Of a stretch of DNA of 64,000 bases, positions 49,527 through 61,700 are shown one piece after another. Location of the stretch: positions 248,001 to 312,000 of the forward strand of contig JAVLUZ010000054.1 in NCBI GenBank assembly GCA_036768485.1, in the 5' to 3' direction. Under the pieces are notes generated by a model, which worked only from the letters and a program-made list of their open reading frames with translations, ran no database searches and was not told the origin of the DNA. Source of the DNA: Mermis nigrescens. Taxonomy: Eukaryota > Nematoda > Enoplea > Mermithida > Mermithidae. Within the stretch, counting starts at the first letter, position 1. Each line of letters opens with the position of its first letter. A program made the position numbers and the translations under genes.

Positions 49527-51878
49527 ATCACAGCCAATAACCTGCAGTATCAAGTAACAGCAGTGCATCATGAAATGATTTCACTACAACTAAATAATAA
49601 TTAATAACATAGATAGTTAATTAAACATGTAAGTCACACCTTTTGTATGAAGTGAAAATAAAATGATTCTGGCTAAAATTAAACTCATAGGTACCATCTA
49701 AGTTTACTGTGCTTTGCATTTGTTTTTGATGTTGATTTATTAGGGTCTTGTTCATCTGTTGATCTATCACACAATACATGTAAAGTCAAGTTTGGCGCTG
49801 GAGGGTAACAAATAAGTTTGGCGCTTTGCGCCTTAAGATGCAGTGTGCTTTTTTGTGTTGTAATTATGACCCAAAATTTGGCACGCAGTGCCATGCTTAA
49901 AATTGAACGCTTGAGGTTGGCACTTTAAGCCTATAATTTAACACTAGTATCTTTTATCATTGTAACCTCAAGGATCAAGCGGTACTACTCATGAAGCAAA
50001 GGTTTCACATCAACTGGTCCTTGCAAACTTTGCCAGGTGTGAGTCAAATTATCATAACTAACACCTTTAAGGGCTACAAAACATAATGTTTTAAGTGAAA
50101 ATTTTAATAAATCATTTGAGCTCAGTAGAATAAAGTACATGCTCTGATTCACTACTGATGGCATCAGAGCATAGCAGTCTGATCCGTCTTCATGGTTCCA
50201 AATGACAAAATCAATTTTCATTGGTGCACAAGGCCACACTAAAAGAGACTCACCAGCACACCTAGACATGTGGAGGGGAATGGGGTATGCACCCCACCTA
50301 GAAATTAAAATACACCCGCTAGAATTCAATGTTTGAAATTTTTGGGTTTTTTTTGCAATTTTATGATGCCAATGGATAGTACTTGATGATAAACCTTAAA
50401 AAGTAGTGTTTTTCTCGCCATTACACCATTTTTAAGGCCATTTTTACCTTTGAAAGAATCGTGCTCCTCCTTCCAGAACTTTGGTGCTGCCCACCTATGC
50501 TCACCAGCCATCCTTGCTGCTATATCAGTACATTTAAGCCACAATTCAGCAACAATTGTTGCATCTAAGCGTTAAAATTGCTGTATTATTTGCAGCTGCA
50601 TATCAGCCAGGGGACATATTTGCATCCATAGTTAGCAAAATTGTAGTACTTCCCATTGTTGCAAATTAGTCTCCAGGTATTGTAAATCACTGTTGCGGTC
50701 AAGATTTGGTTGGGGTCACTTTTCATTTACTATAAGGGTCTTTGTTGATTGTTGCCTTGTTTACATCACATCTGGTCTTAACTTTATTAGAATCTGCCAG
50801 TCAAAATGATTCTGCATCAAAGGACTGCAGGATAAAACCTTGATCAGTCAATGCCAGATATTGAGGTAGACAATTACAATAGGGCCCCAGTAATCACCTC
50901 ATATGAGTGAATGCCTGTTGGATGTCTTTGGCAATATAATACTCCCCAGATCATTGATGGTGAGATCATGATTGTCCGTTGCATAAGGACATGGCAGCTT
51001 CAGATCATTATGGTTCCAAACAATTACACTAGAATCATCCAATTCACATCATTGGCATCAGCATTACACATTGAGACATCACCTAGATTTGATATTATAA
51101 GGTGGTCATCGTAGGTTATGACTTTTCCAAGCTGAACAATAGCATTTGAAGCAATGACACAAACATCCTTGTGACAATACTCTTAGCGGATATCCAGGCC
51201 ACTGTTGCTTTGCCAGACATTATTTTTAAACTTCCAAAGCTATGTCCCTCCATAGAATTAGTTAGGACCACTTGTTAACATTGATGTTGCAATAATACTG
51301 CAGTTTATTCCTGGTCTTGAGTTATGCCTTTAGAACAAATATGCTCATGTTTTTGCAAATAGTCTGTTTGATTACTGTGCATTGATAAGCAGGGACTGAG
51401 CTTGGCTTTGAATTAGGCATCAAATTTAGTGCTGCTAAAAATCTGACTGGTTGACCTTGTGGCATTTGATAGATAATCTTTTTAGGTATTTCATAGTGTG
51501 AACCAATTATATATTTGCAATATTGGTAACCCTCAATAGTGGCTTGACTAAGATTAGCAAAAAGTGTCAGCAAAGTGGTCACAAATGTCACAAATTTTGA
51601 TGTGGACAGTGATGTAGGTGAAATAACCCAATATTTAATTTTGATGGGTAGCCCAATGGTTGGTTCAGCTAGGCCTAAAGTTTCTGGCCCACTTGCTGTA
51701 GTCAAATCATTCATGATGATACATATGATGTCACCAGGAACGTTTTCATCTGAGCCACAAGCTGAATCATTCACTATTTTATACTGGACACATTTATCAT
51801 TATTTACACTTTGACTATACTGTGTGCTTCTTGATGGATGGTCATTTGTGTTCATTGTTGTGTGTAAATTACTCAGGT
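49527..51878 (-). pseudogene. Env-like fusion glycoprotein pseudogene, copy B
   Basis: Minus strand. The best piece is an open frame at 51322-51978. A hydrophobic leader (FVTFVTTLLTLFANLSQA) is followed by YQYCKYIIGSHYEIPKK and AYQCTVIKQTICKNM, matching the start of the Gypsy-A env. Further blocks continue towards lower coordinates: YDDHLIISNLGDVSMC near 51060-51110, DLQYLETNL near 50660-50690, ELWLKCTDIAARMA near 50512-50555, then after a MITE LLVWPCAPMKIDFVIW near 50220-50250 and DCYALMPSVVNQSMYF near 50135-50185. All have counterparts in the same order in Gypsy-A. Stops and frameshifts are frequent. The N-terminal part of the open frame overlaps the start of repeat R1. No gag or pol neighbours it; the nearest genes are the TBP-like and capsid pseudogenes. 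Confidence 0.72.
50257..50499 (-). mobile_element. MITE family M, short subtype, in the env-like pseudogene
   Basis: Perfect 8 bp duplications, ctcaccag, at 50249-50256 and 50500-50507; ends cacacctagac and gcccacctatg. Not present in copy A. Confidence 0.92.
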
Positions 51879-52030
51879 AGTACTTTATTATTATTTTATT
51901 TGACCCATCCCGACCTCTAAATGGAGAAAGTGGCGAACAAAAAAACGGACAAAAACGTATTTTCCACACATCCACCACATTTTAAACTGTAAAAATCTGA
52001 ACCTAACTCCCCTATTGAAGGTATAGAAAT
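51879..52030. repeat. Repeat R1, fragment cut by Gypsy-A
   Basis: Matches the first 150 bp of 30650-31680. It ends at 52030 (tatagaaat), where the Gypsy-A LTR begins; in copy A the sequence continues without a break. Confidence 0.85.
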
Positions 52031-53081
52031 TGTCAAGATGATTTAAATAATGTAATAATTAGTACGTGTTTTGATTACGCATTTATTTAAATTCATTTAA
52101 ATACGTTATTATTGATATCTAAATTAATGACAAGTTGTTTTTCTTGTTTTATATCGTTAAAATTGCGCTCAAGCTCTAGTTACATGCGTAATTATGTATA
52201 TTGTCTTTACTTCTGATTCGCGATTCCTCATTTATGGCCACTTGAACCAAAACTTATTTCGACCACTCAAAATACCACTTCAACCCAGCAAAACACTTAA
52301 AGAAGATTAGTCTACGCGCCCATTTTCCCAGATTCATGTGCAAATGTCTGCCAATTTCTTCCCGCCAATTTCCTTTTCGAAATTTTCATTAATTAATGCA
52401 TGCAAAAACATATACAAAAATATAATGCAGGAATCTTCATGTTTACGCCTTAAACCTTTAAACACCTAGCACCTAAAGAAAATTAGAAGTAACTACTTAC
52501 TCGCTAATTGCAAAATACAATACCCTACTTATTGCCTATTGTATTATACGAACGAAGCGATGGAAAACTAATTGCCGGACAATTATAATATTGGCCTGTA
52601 CGGAAACCACCATCAAACGTATGCAACCAAAATATGACATATTTTGGTCTTGGAGGTGCACTCTTGTTAATTAAAACATAATAAAAGTACCCAAAGTACG
52701 GAAGCTACAGTAGGCGTGACCAAAGATTAAAAGAAATTTAGTTGAATACTAAAACAAACGCATAGCAGATAAAATATAACCAACCAATAGGAAAGCGCCA
52801 AGTGAGGCAAAGAACCGCCCAAAATTAAAGGAAATAAAAAGAGGAGACACACATGGAAAGGGGTTCGTCTTCTCTCTCGCTCCTGAAGTGGATCGTTTAT
52901 TTTATTCTCGCGTGTTTCGACATTGATTATTTTTTTCCGCCTATCATTATCCTTTCGCTCTGTCCGACTGCCTCGTAAGCTTCTTTGTTAATAGTTGACA
53001 TTACTACTGTATATTTCCTATTTCACTTAATAAATCTACTCTCACTAAATAAATAGATAACAGCTTACGCACGTCGTGACA
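52031..53081 (+). repeat. Gypsy-A 5' LTR
   Basis: Begins tgtcaagatg and ends cacgtcgtgaca. It differs from 62492-63542 at about four places (near 52298, 52656, 52871 and 52935). A TATA-like aataaaaagagg lies near 52826 and two AATAAA polyadenylation signals at 53029-53034 and 53048-53053, so the U3-R-U5 order is readable. Confidence 0.97.
52824..52838 (+). promoter_or_regulatory. TATA-like box of the Gypsy-A LTR
   Basis: ggaaataaaaagagg, about 200 bp before the polyadenylation signals, present in both LTRs. The location fits the U3 promoter; the start site is not determined. Confidence 0.5.
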
Positions 53082-53230
53082 AGACTTGGTGACAGAAGTG
53101 GGATCGAAAAAAAGGTTAAAAAAAGTGGAAAAAAAGTGAACTTATTTTCGAAAAAGGTAAGGACAGTTGTCCCGCATTCTTACTAAGAGATATTAGTAGG
53201 CGGTACTTACTGAATTAAGTCTTAATAAGA

Positions 53231-53391
53231 TTGGATAAGCGTAGCTAAAAAACTGCGATAAGCCAATTAAATTTCAAATTTAAGTGTAAGGATTGGATAA
53301 GCGTAGCTAAAAACTGCGATAAGCCAGTCAAATTCGACGTATAAAAATAGGTTAAGCGTAGATAAAATAAAGTAAAGCTACGATAAAGCCT
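53231..53391 (+). repeat. Three tandem stem-loop repeats in the Gypsy-A leader
   Basis: Units at 53231-53266, 53293-53327 and 53349-53391 each contain a (g)taagcgtag left arm, an A-rich loop and a ctgcgataagcc or ctacgataaagcc right arm. The right arm of unit 3 pairs perfectly (cgtag with ctacg) where units 1 and 2 use a G-U pair. The position between primer site and gag suits an RNA packaging signal. Confidence 0.6.
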
Positions 53392-53458
53392 ATATAATTA
53401 CGCGAATATTATTTTAAATAAGTGCATCTTATTTAAATTATTTGCTAATTACGGTAGA

Positions 53459-56400
53459 TAAACCGCAGGGATCCCTCTTTTCATTTTGCTGAAAAAACTG
53501 TGGCCAGGTTTTTTCAGTTTGGAATAGAAGACGTTATTTTTGATTTGCAAAAATTGATCAAGATAACGGAGAGCAGAATTCTGAAGATAAAGGTGAAATA
53601 CAAAGAGAAATTTTTAGTGAGAGTACAGAGAAACTTAATCTTACTGAAGAACAAATAGAAAGTCTTGAAGAAACTCTTACTGCTCAACAACGTTTACTAG
53701 AATCTATTTTTCGAACGACTTCACTAAGCCCACCAAAGTTCCACGAATATAGTACCCCTATTTCTTTTCCACGTCCGTCTACGAGTTTAGGTCGATTTAC
53801 AACGCAGTCAGAGATAGTTCCGGAGACTTCAACCCCTATATTCACGAAGGAAACGGTAAAACAATTCAAAGAATATTTGTCATTAAAATCTGATAAACCT
53901 GTTACTAGAAAAATGGTTACAGATCCAACTCAGTTAGAAACCGCTTTAAAACGAGCTTTCGAAGGTTTTGGTGAACCTCTAAGACAAGATATACAGGAGC
54001 TGAGAGATAATATTAATGAACATGATAATGATGATACTTTTATGCGGTTTGGAAGCATGATAAACGCTCGACCCCCAAAACCTTTTTCTGGTTCGTTCGC
54101 AGAATCTTTCGAGGATTGGTATGAAAAATTCAAAAAATATATGATATTACAAGGAGCCATGAGAATGCCCTCGGACTATAAAATTGCTCTTTTAGAATCT
54201 AATCTGACAGGCCCTGCTTTCGTTTCACTTATGAATGCCCAAAAAACTTTACGTGAAGCTACTTTTGATGATCTAATAGATGCGCTACGTTTAGACTATC
54301 CTGAAGATAAAGATGCTGACGTACTGCAGCAAATGATTTATGATTCTCATCAAAAAAGAAATGAAACTGTACTAGAATTTTCAGAACGTTTAAAAAAATT
54401 AGCTAGATCGGCTTATCCCCAATTAAGTGTGAAAAATCAGGAAGCTATTTTAAAACCAATATTAATTCGAGGCTTGCTCCCTAAAATCTATGAGGGGATT
54501 AAATTTCAAGATTTACCTCTATTCTCTGATGTGGTAAGAAGAGCAACAGCTGCTCAGCAACAATTATTTAGAGAAACGATACAGAACTACCCAACTTCTC
54601 CCTCTCATTCTGATATGACGATGCATAATTTAAGCGTGTTACATAATTCCGAAAATAAAATGGAACGCGAATTACGAGAGATCAAAAATTTGATCGAAGG
54701 CAAGTTTAAAGAAACACCCGTGCACTGCCAAATTTGCGGTCGCCACAATCATGCGACTAGCGCTTGTTATTTCCGCCCAAATTCAGGTCCAGTGCCGGCG
54801 AACACCGCGTGTTATAAATGCGGCGAAAGTGGCCGACATTTTTCAAGGAATTGCCCATATAGCCAAGGTAACTTTAGTAGCAGTAGCACTCGTTTTAATA
54901 ATAATAATAGTTATAATAGTAGCGTAAATGGTTCAGTTAACCGTAATAGAAATCATATTAGAGGAAATTTAAATCATCTACCTCCAAACAGAAGTAATGC
55001 GCATAGAACTAACACTGTAAATCAACATTATGTGCAAAATAATAATCGTAATGCCCCTGTTAGACCAAATTATAATCAAAGGACCCTTGAAAATAATTAT
55101 CGGCAGAATGCTTCACTTCCAAGGCATCGTTCCCCTACACAAATAAACAGAAATGAAGGAAATGTTCGTTTTCAAATGAATTTCAATGAATTAGAAAACG
55201 ACGGAATACAGAAATTAAATGATGAAAATGACAAGTTCTTAGAAATTTTGAATACCGAAGATGAAACCCTTTTTTCGGAAGTAAATGCTGATAACAGCAT
55301 AAATTTAATGTTATTAACCCATCCAGATCCGGACGACGAAATCGCGCTGTTAGGCTTCAGGCCTGGCAGCTTGAATTATGGTGAGCCACCATTCTTACCA
55401 CAAAACCCTTCGCCAACCCTAGAAAATGGCGGAGGCGATGAAATTCCAAACGAGACCGAAGAAGTCGGCAATAGAGAGCAGAATCAAGATTTTGTTCCCT
55501 TTGACCCTATTGACACTATCGAATCTTTATGGCAGGAAGAGGACGCCGAAATTTCGAATCTGACCCGTAAATTCGACGAAGATTTTTTTACATCCATCGG
55601 CTGGATGGATTTATCGTCACCGACCCTCGGAGTTGAAAGTCGCACTTGGAATGACTTGAATACTCCTAATGCGAATGTTTCAGGCAATCGTCCGATCATT
55701 AATGAAGTTGGTCGCGGTCATGGACGGCAAATCCGTTCGATTTTCGAATATTTACCAAGTCCGGGATGCACTTGCCTAACGTGCCCGCTCCACGCCGACG
55801 AATATCGTCCTGAACCGGCCGGGTTAAAGCGCCCCCGCCGATCGTTGAGCCTAGAGTGCTCAAAGAATACAACACCATCGCCGACCGTTATTTCGATCAG
55901 CGCAGCATCTAGCAACGCGGAGGACAAGAAACCGATTCAGAAATGGGAGCGTGGTTCAGGTACACCATTTGTCTTTTTCATGTATAAACTCTTGGTATTT
56001 TTAAAATTTCAATTTCTATTTCTACTTTCTATTAATTTATTGGCTCAAAATTTAAAAGTAATACATAAAAATCAAAAAGTATCGACGTGTTCGTTGATCG
56101 AGGTTTGCATGACTGTACGCTATATATTATTGATGTTTACATTGTCCTTATATGTCGAACAAGCTAAAACCATCAGAATGAATATATATAATTTTTCGGA
56201 AAATACATTCATTAAAATTTCAATAATTTACCTCATTTTCAAGTTATCATTAAAACATTTAATTTACCCAACCCCTATAAAAATCTGTGCATCCTGCGTG
56301 TATATTAATTTGTGCATGCTGTGTATTAATTTAACATCGTTTACATTCCATCCCTACAACTTTTTCCAATATAAAAAATCGGAAAGATCCAAAATCATAG

Positions 56401-56921
56401 TTCTCATTAAATCCATCACTAATGAAGTCACGGAATCAATAAAAATTATTATCGACAATTCATCTTCCTCATCGTATAATAATAACCCCCAGAAAGTCAA
56501 ATTCCTGAAGTTCAGACGCATTATATTGTCTTGCCCTCAAGTTTTCCTAAAATTGAATATAATTCGGGAGAAAATCCGAGTATGTGTACAAAATTATTTG
56601 TCAAAATTTATTCAAACTCGGCCCACGAACTTCAAATGCTTAGAAAAACAAATTTATTATTCAAAAGCTATAAATAAAATCCATAAATATGAAAGAAAAT
56701 CTTTGGGAAAATGTATACAATCTAATATCACTAAATATAAGAATTTCGGCATAGATTACAATGAATTAAATCGGTTTCAGACAAGACCGATTCCGAAAAC
56801 GAGGACGTTTGAACGTCCACTATACCAAGACAAAACCTGCACGTTTGCACGAACGACAAAGGCTCAAAAGCCTGAATTTTTTAATTTAGATTTAGATATC
56901 TTTGTAAATATTTCTTTTATA
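53459..56921 (+). CDS. gag: Gypsy-A Gag polyprotein and linker
   Basis: The frame is open from about 53459 (after a stop) to 57257, but the first in-frame ATG is at 53913, so about 150 upstream codons lack an AUG start. The capsid-type domain includes PKPFSGSFAESFEDWYEKF near 54072 and ETVLEFSERLKKLARSAYP near 54364. Two zinc knuckles follow: CQICGRHNHATSAC (54727-54768) and CYKCGESGRHFSRNC (54811-54855). An Asn/Arg-rich spacer, then an acidic region and a CTCLTC motif near 55770 precede a change at about 55960 to an AT-rich, membrane-like linker that stays open to the env leader at 56922. The Gag function is packaging of the element RNA. A splice donor-like CAG-GTACAC sits at 55955-55963. 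Confidence 0.85.
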
Positions 56922-58700
56922 ATGCGATTAATTGTGTTTCTTTGCATTTTCTTATTATCGACGGCAAGTAAAACGTTCCAAATTTGTGGAACCAGTAAAA
57001 GTGGACATCCTGTTTATTTGCCCCGATCCATTCAATGCACCCCACCCGAGAATATTTTGGAAAAACCAAAAATGAAAAATGTGAGTGTATTTATACCCCG
57101 AATGAAGCCTGAGAGCGTAACCGCTATAAAATGTATGATATTAACTAGAACTGTTTGCACAAATATGGGATTTTTCGGCTCGAAAGGAATTATTTCAGAT
57201 GAAACTAAAATTAACACCGTCCCTTTTGATATTTGCAAAAAAATCTTTCGAGAATAAGCGTTATCAAAATAAAACGCTAATAAAGGATTCTAATGGTTTT
57301 TGGACTACGAATTTGGAATTAAATGTAAAATTTATTTGGTGTTGCGTTGATAAGTGTTCATCCCTCTCTAATTTCTTGGTAGAACAAGGTGAAATCGCTA
57401 GTTGGGATGGAGATACGCTGATATCTGACCTAGGCGATTTAAGCAGCTGCAGACCTGTTTATGGCAACTGCAAGACATCTGAAGGTACTGTAATTTGGAA
57501 TGGCGATATATTTAAAGAAGTTTGCCCTTATGTCCTTAAAGGCACCTACCGAGCATTAATAAGCCTACCATATGTAGTCATAGACGATCTTCAATCTGCA
57601 CTCGTTATTAATAAACTATACACGAAATGCAGTAATCTGCTGAATGTTCGCAGCACTGAACAAGGCATTCTGATACAAATTCATCAGTTTCACGATCGAG
57701 AAATTTCCAAAATATCGCAAAATGCGAAAAATTTAACTCAATCGAAGAATTATGATCCCATAAACCTTAAATTAAATTATTTAGAATTAAGAATACAACA
57801 AGGAGAATCATCTAGCTTTCAACGTGTTTGGTTAGAACTTTGTAGAAATCTTCAAAGACATCTTGATATTATGTGGCAGCTAATGTACATAGACCCTACT
57901 GTAGGTGCTCGAGCTTTCTTCCAACGCACGGATATAGTGGCGGAGTTTACGGGACAGGTACTTACTCTCTGGCCTTGTAGAAAAATAAATGCTACTAAAA
58001 TTTACACCGACCATAGAATTAATCAAACGTGTTATAAATATATGCCTGTACAATATAATGAAGAAATTTGGTTTTCTCTGCCAGGAAGTATTGATCTCGT
58101 TCATTTTTCTGAAACGATTGATTGCAAACATAAAAGAATAGAAATATTTCGATACAAAGATAAGTGGATTACGGAATCTGGTATTATCCATGTAACTAAT
58201 GTTCCAGTGGAATTAAATTGGAAATCTAATAACACTATATTTCAATTTAACACCCCAGCTGTTTTCCATGATAAGTTAGCTACTGGAGAACCTACTTTTG
58301 GTCTTTTCCGAAACTATTTACATAAAACCGCCTATTTAGAACGTACAGTAAATCGTTTAGTGCATTACACGGCGCGAATGTCATTAGACCCCGCTGCTAT
58401 CTACGAAACTCTTGCAGGCGCGGGACAAAGTATTAAAAACACAATAACTGGAGCCGGAATCGCTCTAAAAGAATTTGTTGTTGACACACAAACGAGTTTT
58501 ACCTCAAATTTTAATTCTTTATTGAAAGGTCCTTTTCAGTTACTTATTAATCTCCTACTAATTATACTAGCAATCTTGATTTTTTGTTCAATAATATACC
58601 TATATATAATGAAAAGAAAAAGCAAAGTCAACGCCATAGAATCTCCGACTACATCGGCCCAAGTGCAAAGCGAATCAATAGGAGAAAGTCTTTGGAAATC
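56922..58700 (+). CDS. Gypsy-A env-like fusion glycoprotein, in two overlapping frames
   Basis: ATG at 56922 opens a hydrophobic leader (MRLIVFLCIFLLSTASKT) in the gag frame. An ectodomain rich in cysteines follows, and a membrane span of about 24 residues lies near 58540-58610 (LLINLLLIILAILIFCSIIY), followed by a basic KRKSK. The first part is in the frame ending at 57257, the rest in the frame that opens at or before 57199; the two frames differ by one nucleotide around a run of seven A at 57237-57243. Conserved blocks include CTNMGFFGSKG, VWLELCRNLQRHLDIM, DPTVGARAFFQRTD and LTLWPC. The pattern suggests a class III, gB-like glycoprotein, the origin proposed for env of the nematode BEL element Tas; this is inference. 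Whether the frame change is programmed or a lesion is open. Confidence 0.75.
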
Positions 58701-61700
58701 GCTCAATCTCAATAAGCCAAAAAAAGACCAAAAACTAAATTTAAAAATGCTGAAAGTACGATTTAAAAAGAACGTGAAAGCGCAAAATAATGAGCCCTGT
58801 GTAACAATTGCGACATTAAACAGCGCTTATCTAAGAACGCCTCATTTAAATGTAATAATCAATGATCATGCGATGGCAACGGCATTAGTTGACACAGGAG
58901 CCGTATTTTCCCTTTTAGATCATCAAATAGCTTTGAGAATGCCATGCAAAATTTATAAAGCGAACATTAAACCTGTAGCAGCTAATGGGGGAATAATTCC
59001 TATAAAAGGCGCTACCTTCATTAAAATAAGTATGTATGACGTCAATGAAACGCTTCTTGTTTACACTCAAGAAAATTGTTCTGCTGATTTGATTCTAGGA
59101 ACTAATTTCTTGTCACGCTTTAATGATGTTCATTTTAGTTGGCGAAGATCGACTATAAAATTCAAAGAGGAAAATATTCCATGTGAAGGAATGATTTATA
59201 AACCATTAGAAAAACGCAGCGTAGTAACTTTGCAAGAAAATATTATTTTACCACCTAAAAGCTTTACAATGACAAATGGACAGGTGCCATCACTGTATGA
59301 CATTGGAAAAGAGGTTATTTTTACCCCCACTAATCTCGTTGATAATGAAAGAGTATATGCCGCGAGTAGCATATGCCACGTGCAAGATCAACAAATTCCA
59401 ATTCAAGTTATTAATACAAATAAGTATAGTGTAAAGTTACATGCTAAGACAAAAATGGGTAACATAAATTTGCATATGGAAGATGAACAAGCTCCGACTC
59501 CGATTGTTACGAAAAGTCACACTGATTTAAAGGATTGGATATCTTCTAATGCTAATATTTCACCTAATTTAAATCCAAATGAGAAAAATGACGTCATAGA
59601 ATTATTACTCAAATATCCTAATTTATATGCAAAAGATCAACTTGACTCGGGAGAAACTAATTTAGTTGAGCATACGATACATACGGGAGATAACCCACCT
59701 GTACGCAAATTCCCTTTTCGAACCTCTCCAAAAGAAAAAGAGATAGTTATTGAAGAAGTTCGAACTCTAGAGGAAAAAGGCATATTGAGACCTAGCACCT
59801 CTCCCTGGTCAACTAATACGGTCTTAGTTCGTAAAAAGGACGGTGGACACCGCATGTGTATCGATTTTTGCGGCCTTAATAGTGTAACTAAAAAGAACGT
59901 GTACCCCTTGCCACGAATTGACGACATACTTGATGCTCTAAATGGAATGCGATATTTTACCTCTCTTGACCAGGCCAATGCCTACTATGCGATCCCGATA
60001 AGAGAAAAAGATAAGGAAAAAACAGCTTTTTCCACTCCCATCGGCTTATTTGAATTTAACTTTCTTCCTTTTGGGTTGTGCAATGCTCCTGCAACATTTT
60101 CTCGACTCATGGACTTAATTCTTTCAGGTTTACAATGGATCATATGCTTAGTTTACTTGGATGATGTTTTAATTTTTGCGAAAAACCATACAGAAATGTT
60201 AGAAAGACTTGATATATTGCTGAATAAGTTAGATACAGCAAAAATGAAGCTTCGCTTATCAAAGTGTAAATTTTCATACAAAGAAATAACATTTTTGGGT
60301 CATAAAATTTCAGAAGAAGGAATTCTGCCCGACGATAAAAAGATTGAAGCTGTCAAAAACATCCCCAAACCCACAAATGCTAAAATGGTCAAATCGTTTT
60401 TAGGACTTATTTCATATTACCGGAAGTTTATTAAAAATTGTTCTCAAATTGCTGAACCACTAAATAAACTTTTACGGAAAACCAACAAATTCATCTGGAA
60501 GGAAGAACAGCAAAAAGCTTTCGACGAATTGAAAATCAAACTTATAAATCCTCCGATTCTCTCTCATCCTAATTTTCAAAAACCATTTATCCTACAAACG
60601 GATGCTTCTTATGAAGGAATAGGAGCCGTTTTGTCTCAGATTAAAGAAGATAATCTAGAACACCCAATAGCATACGCAAGCAGAGCATTAAGAAAAGCAG
60701 AAAAGAACTACCCCGTAACAGAAATAGAAACATTAGCAGTCGTTGAATTCATTAAGCATTTTCGCCCATATCTATATCAGCAAGAAGTGGTCGTTGAAAC
60801 AGATCACACTGCTGTGAAGGCTGTCCTAGAAAAAGAGAATCCCTCGTCTAGAATAGCGAGATGGGGCTTAGCTCTAGCAGGAATAAAATTAACGGTAATA
60901 CCCAGAAAAGGTTGTAAGAATATGAATGCGGATGCTTTATCTCGCTTACCACAACTAATTAATCAATATTTTGATATTGATAAAAACGAAATAATAAATG
61001 AAAGTGACAATTCGGTAAATATTATCAAATCAAGTAATTCTCAGGCAGACAATGAACAAATAGAAATAACTAAACTACAACATAATGATAAAACGTTATT
61101 GATAATAATTGAAAACATAAATCAGAATACTGACTACATTCTCGAAAATTCAGTATTGTATAAAATTGAAAACAATGCTAAAAAACTGGTTATTCCATAT
61201 TCACTACGTAATTTAATCATTTTCACTCATCATGACGATGAACTATCTGGACATTTTGGCGCCCGGAAAACAATTAAACTCATTAGTAATAAATATTATT
61301 GGAACACATTGTTCAAAGATGTTACTTATTATTGCCAGACATGTAAAATATGTCAGGAAAATAAGCCTTCTAGAAAGAAAATTCTTGCGACGCTAAAACC
61401 CATCGAATGTACTAGACCATTTGATAGAATCGCTGTAGACTGTATTGGACCTTTAAATATTACCGAATCCGGTAACAGATTCATAATAGCTTTCATAGAC
61501 TACTTTACCAAATACATAGAAGCATATGCAGTACCGGACATAACAGCTGAAACTACTGCAAAGATTTTTATTACGCAAATTGTTTGTCGCCATGGCGCTC
61601 CTTTAATTCTACAATCTGACCGTGGATCTAATTTTACTTCACAGCTAATGTACGAAATAACGAAAATATTCAATACACACAAAATTCACACAACTGCGTA

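Noticed and set aside
57237..57243. Classical -1 slippery heptamer at the gag-env frame change
   Set aside because: The in-frame context does not fit X-XXY-YYZ and the needed shift is +1 (or -2); only the A-run itself is notable.
57880..58191. Minus-strand frame of 103 codons inside env
   Set aside because: Antisense shadow of a long coding frame with conserved blocks on the plus strand.
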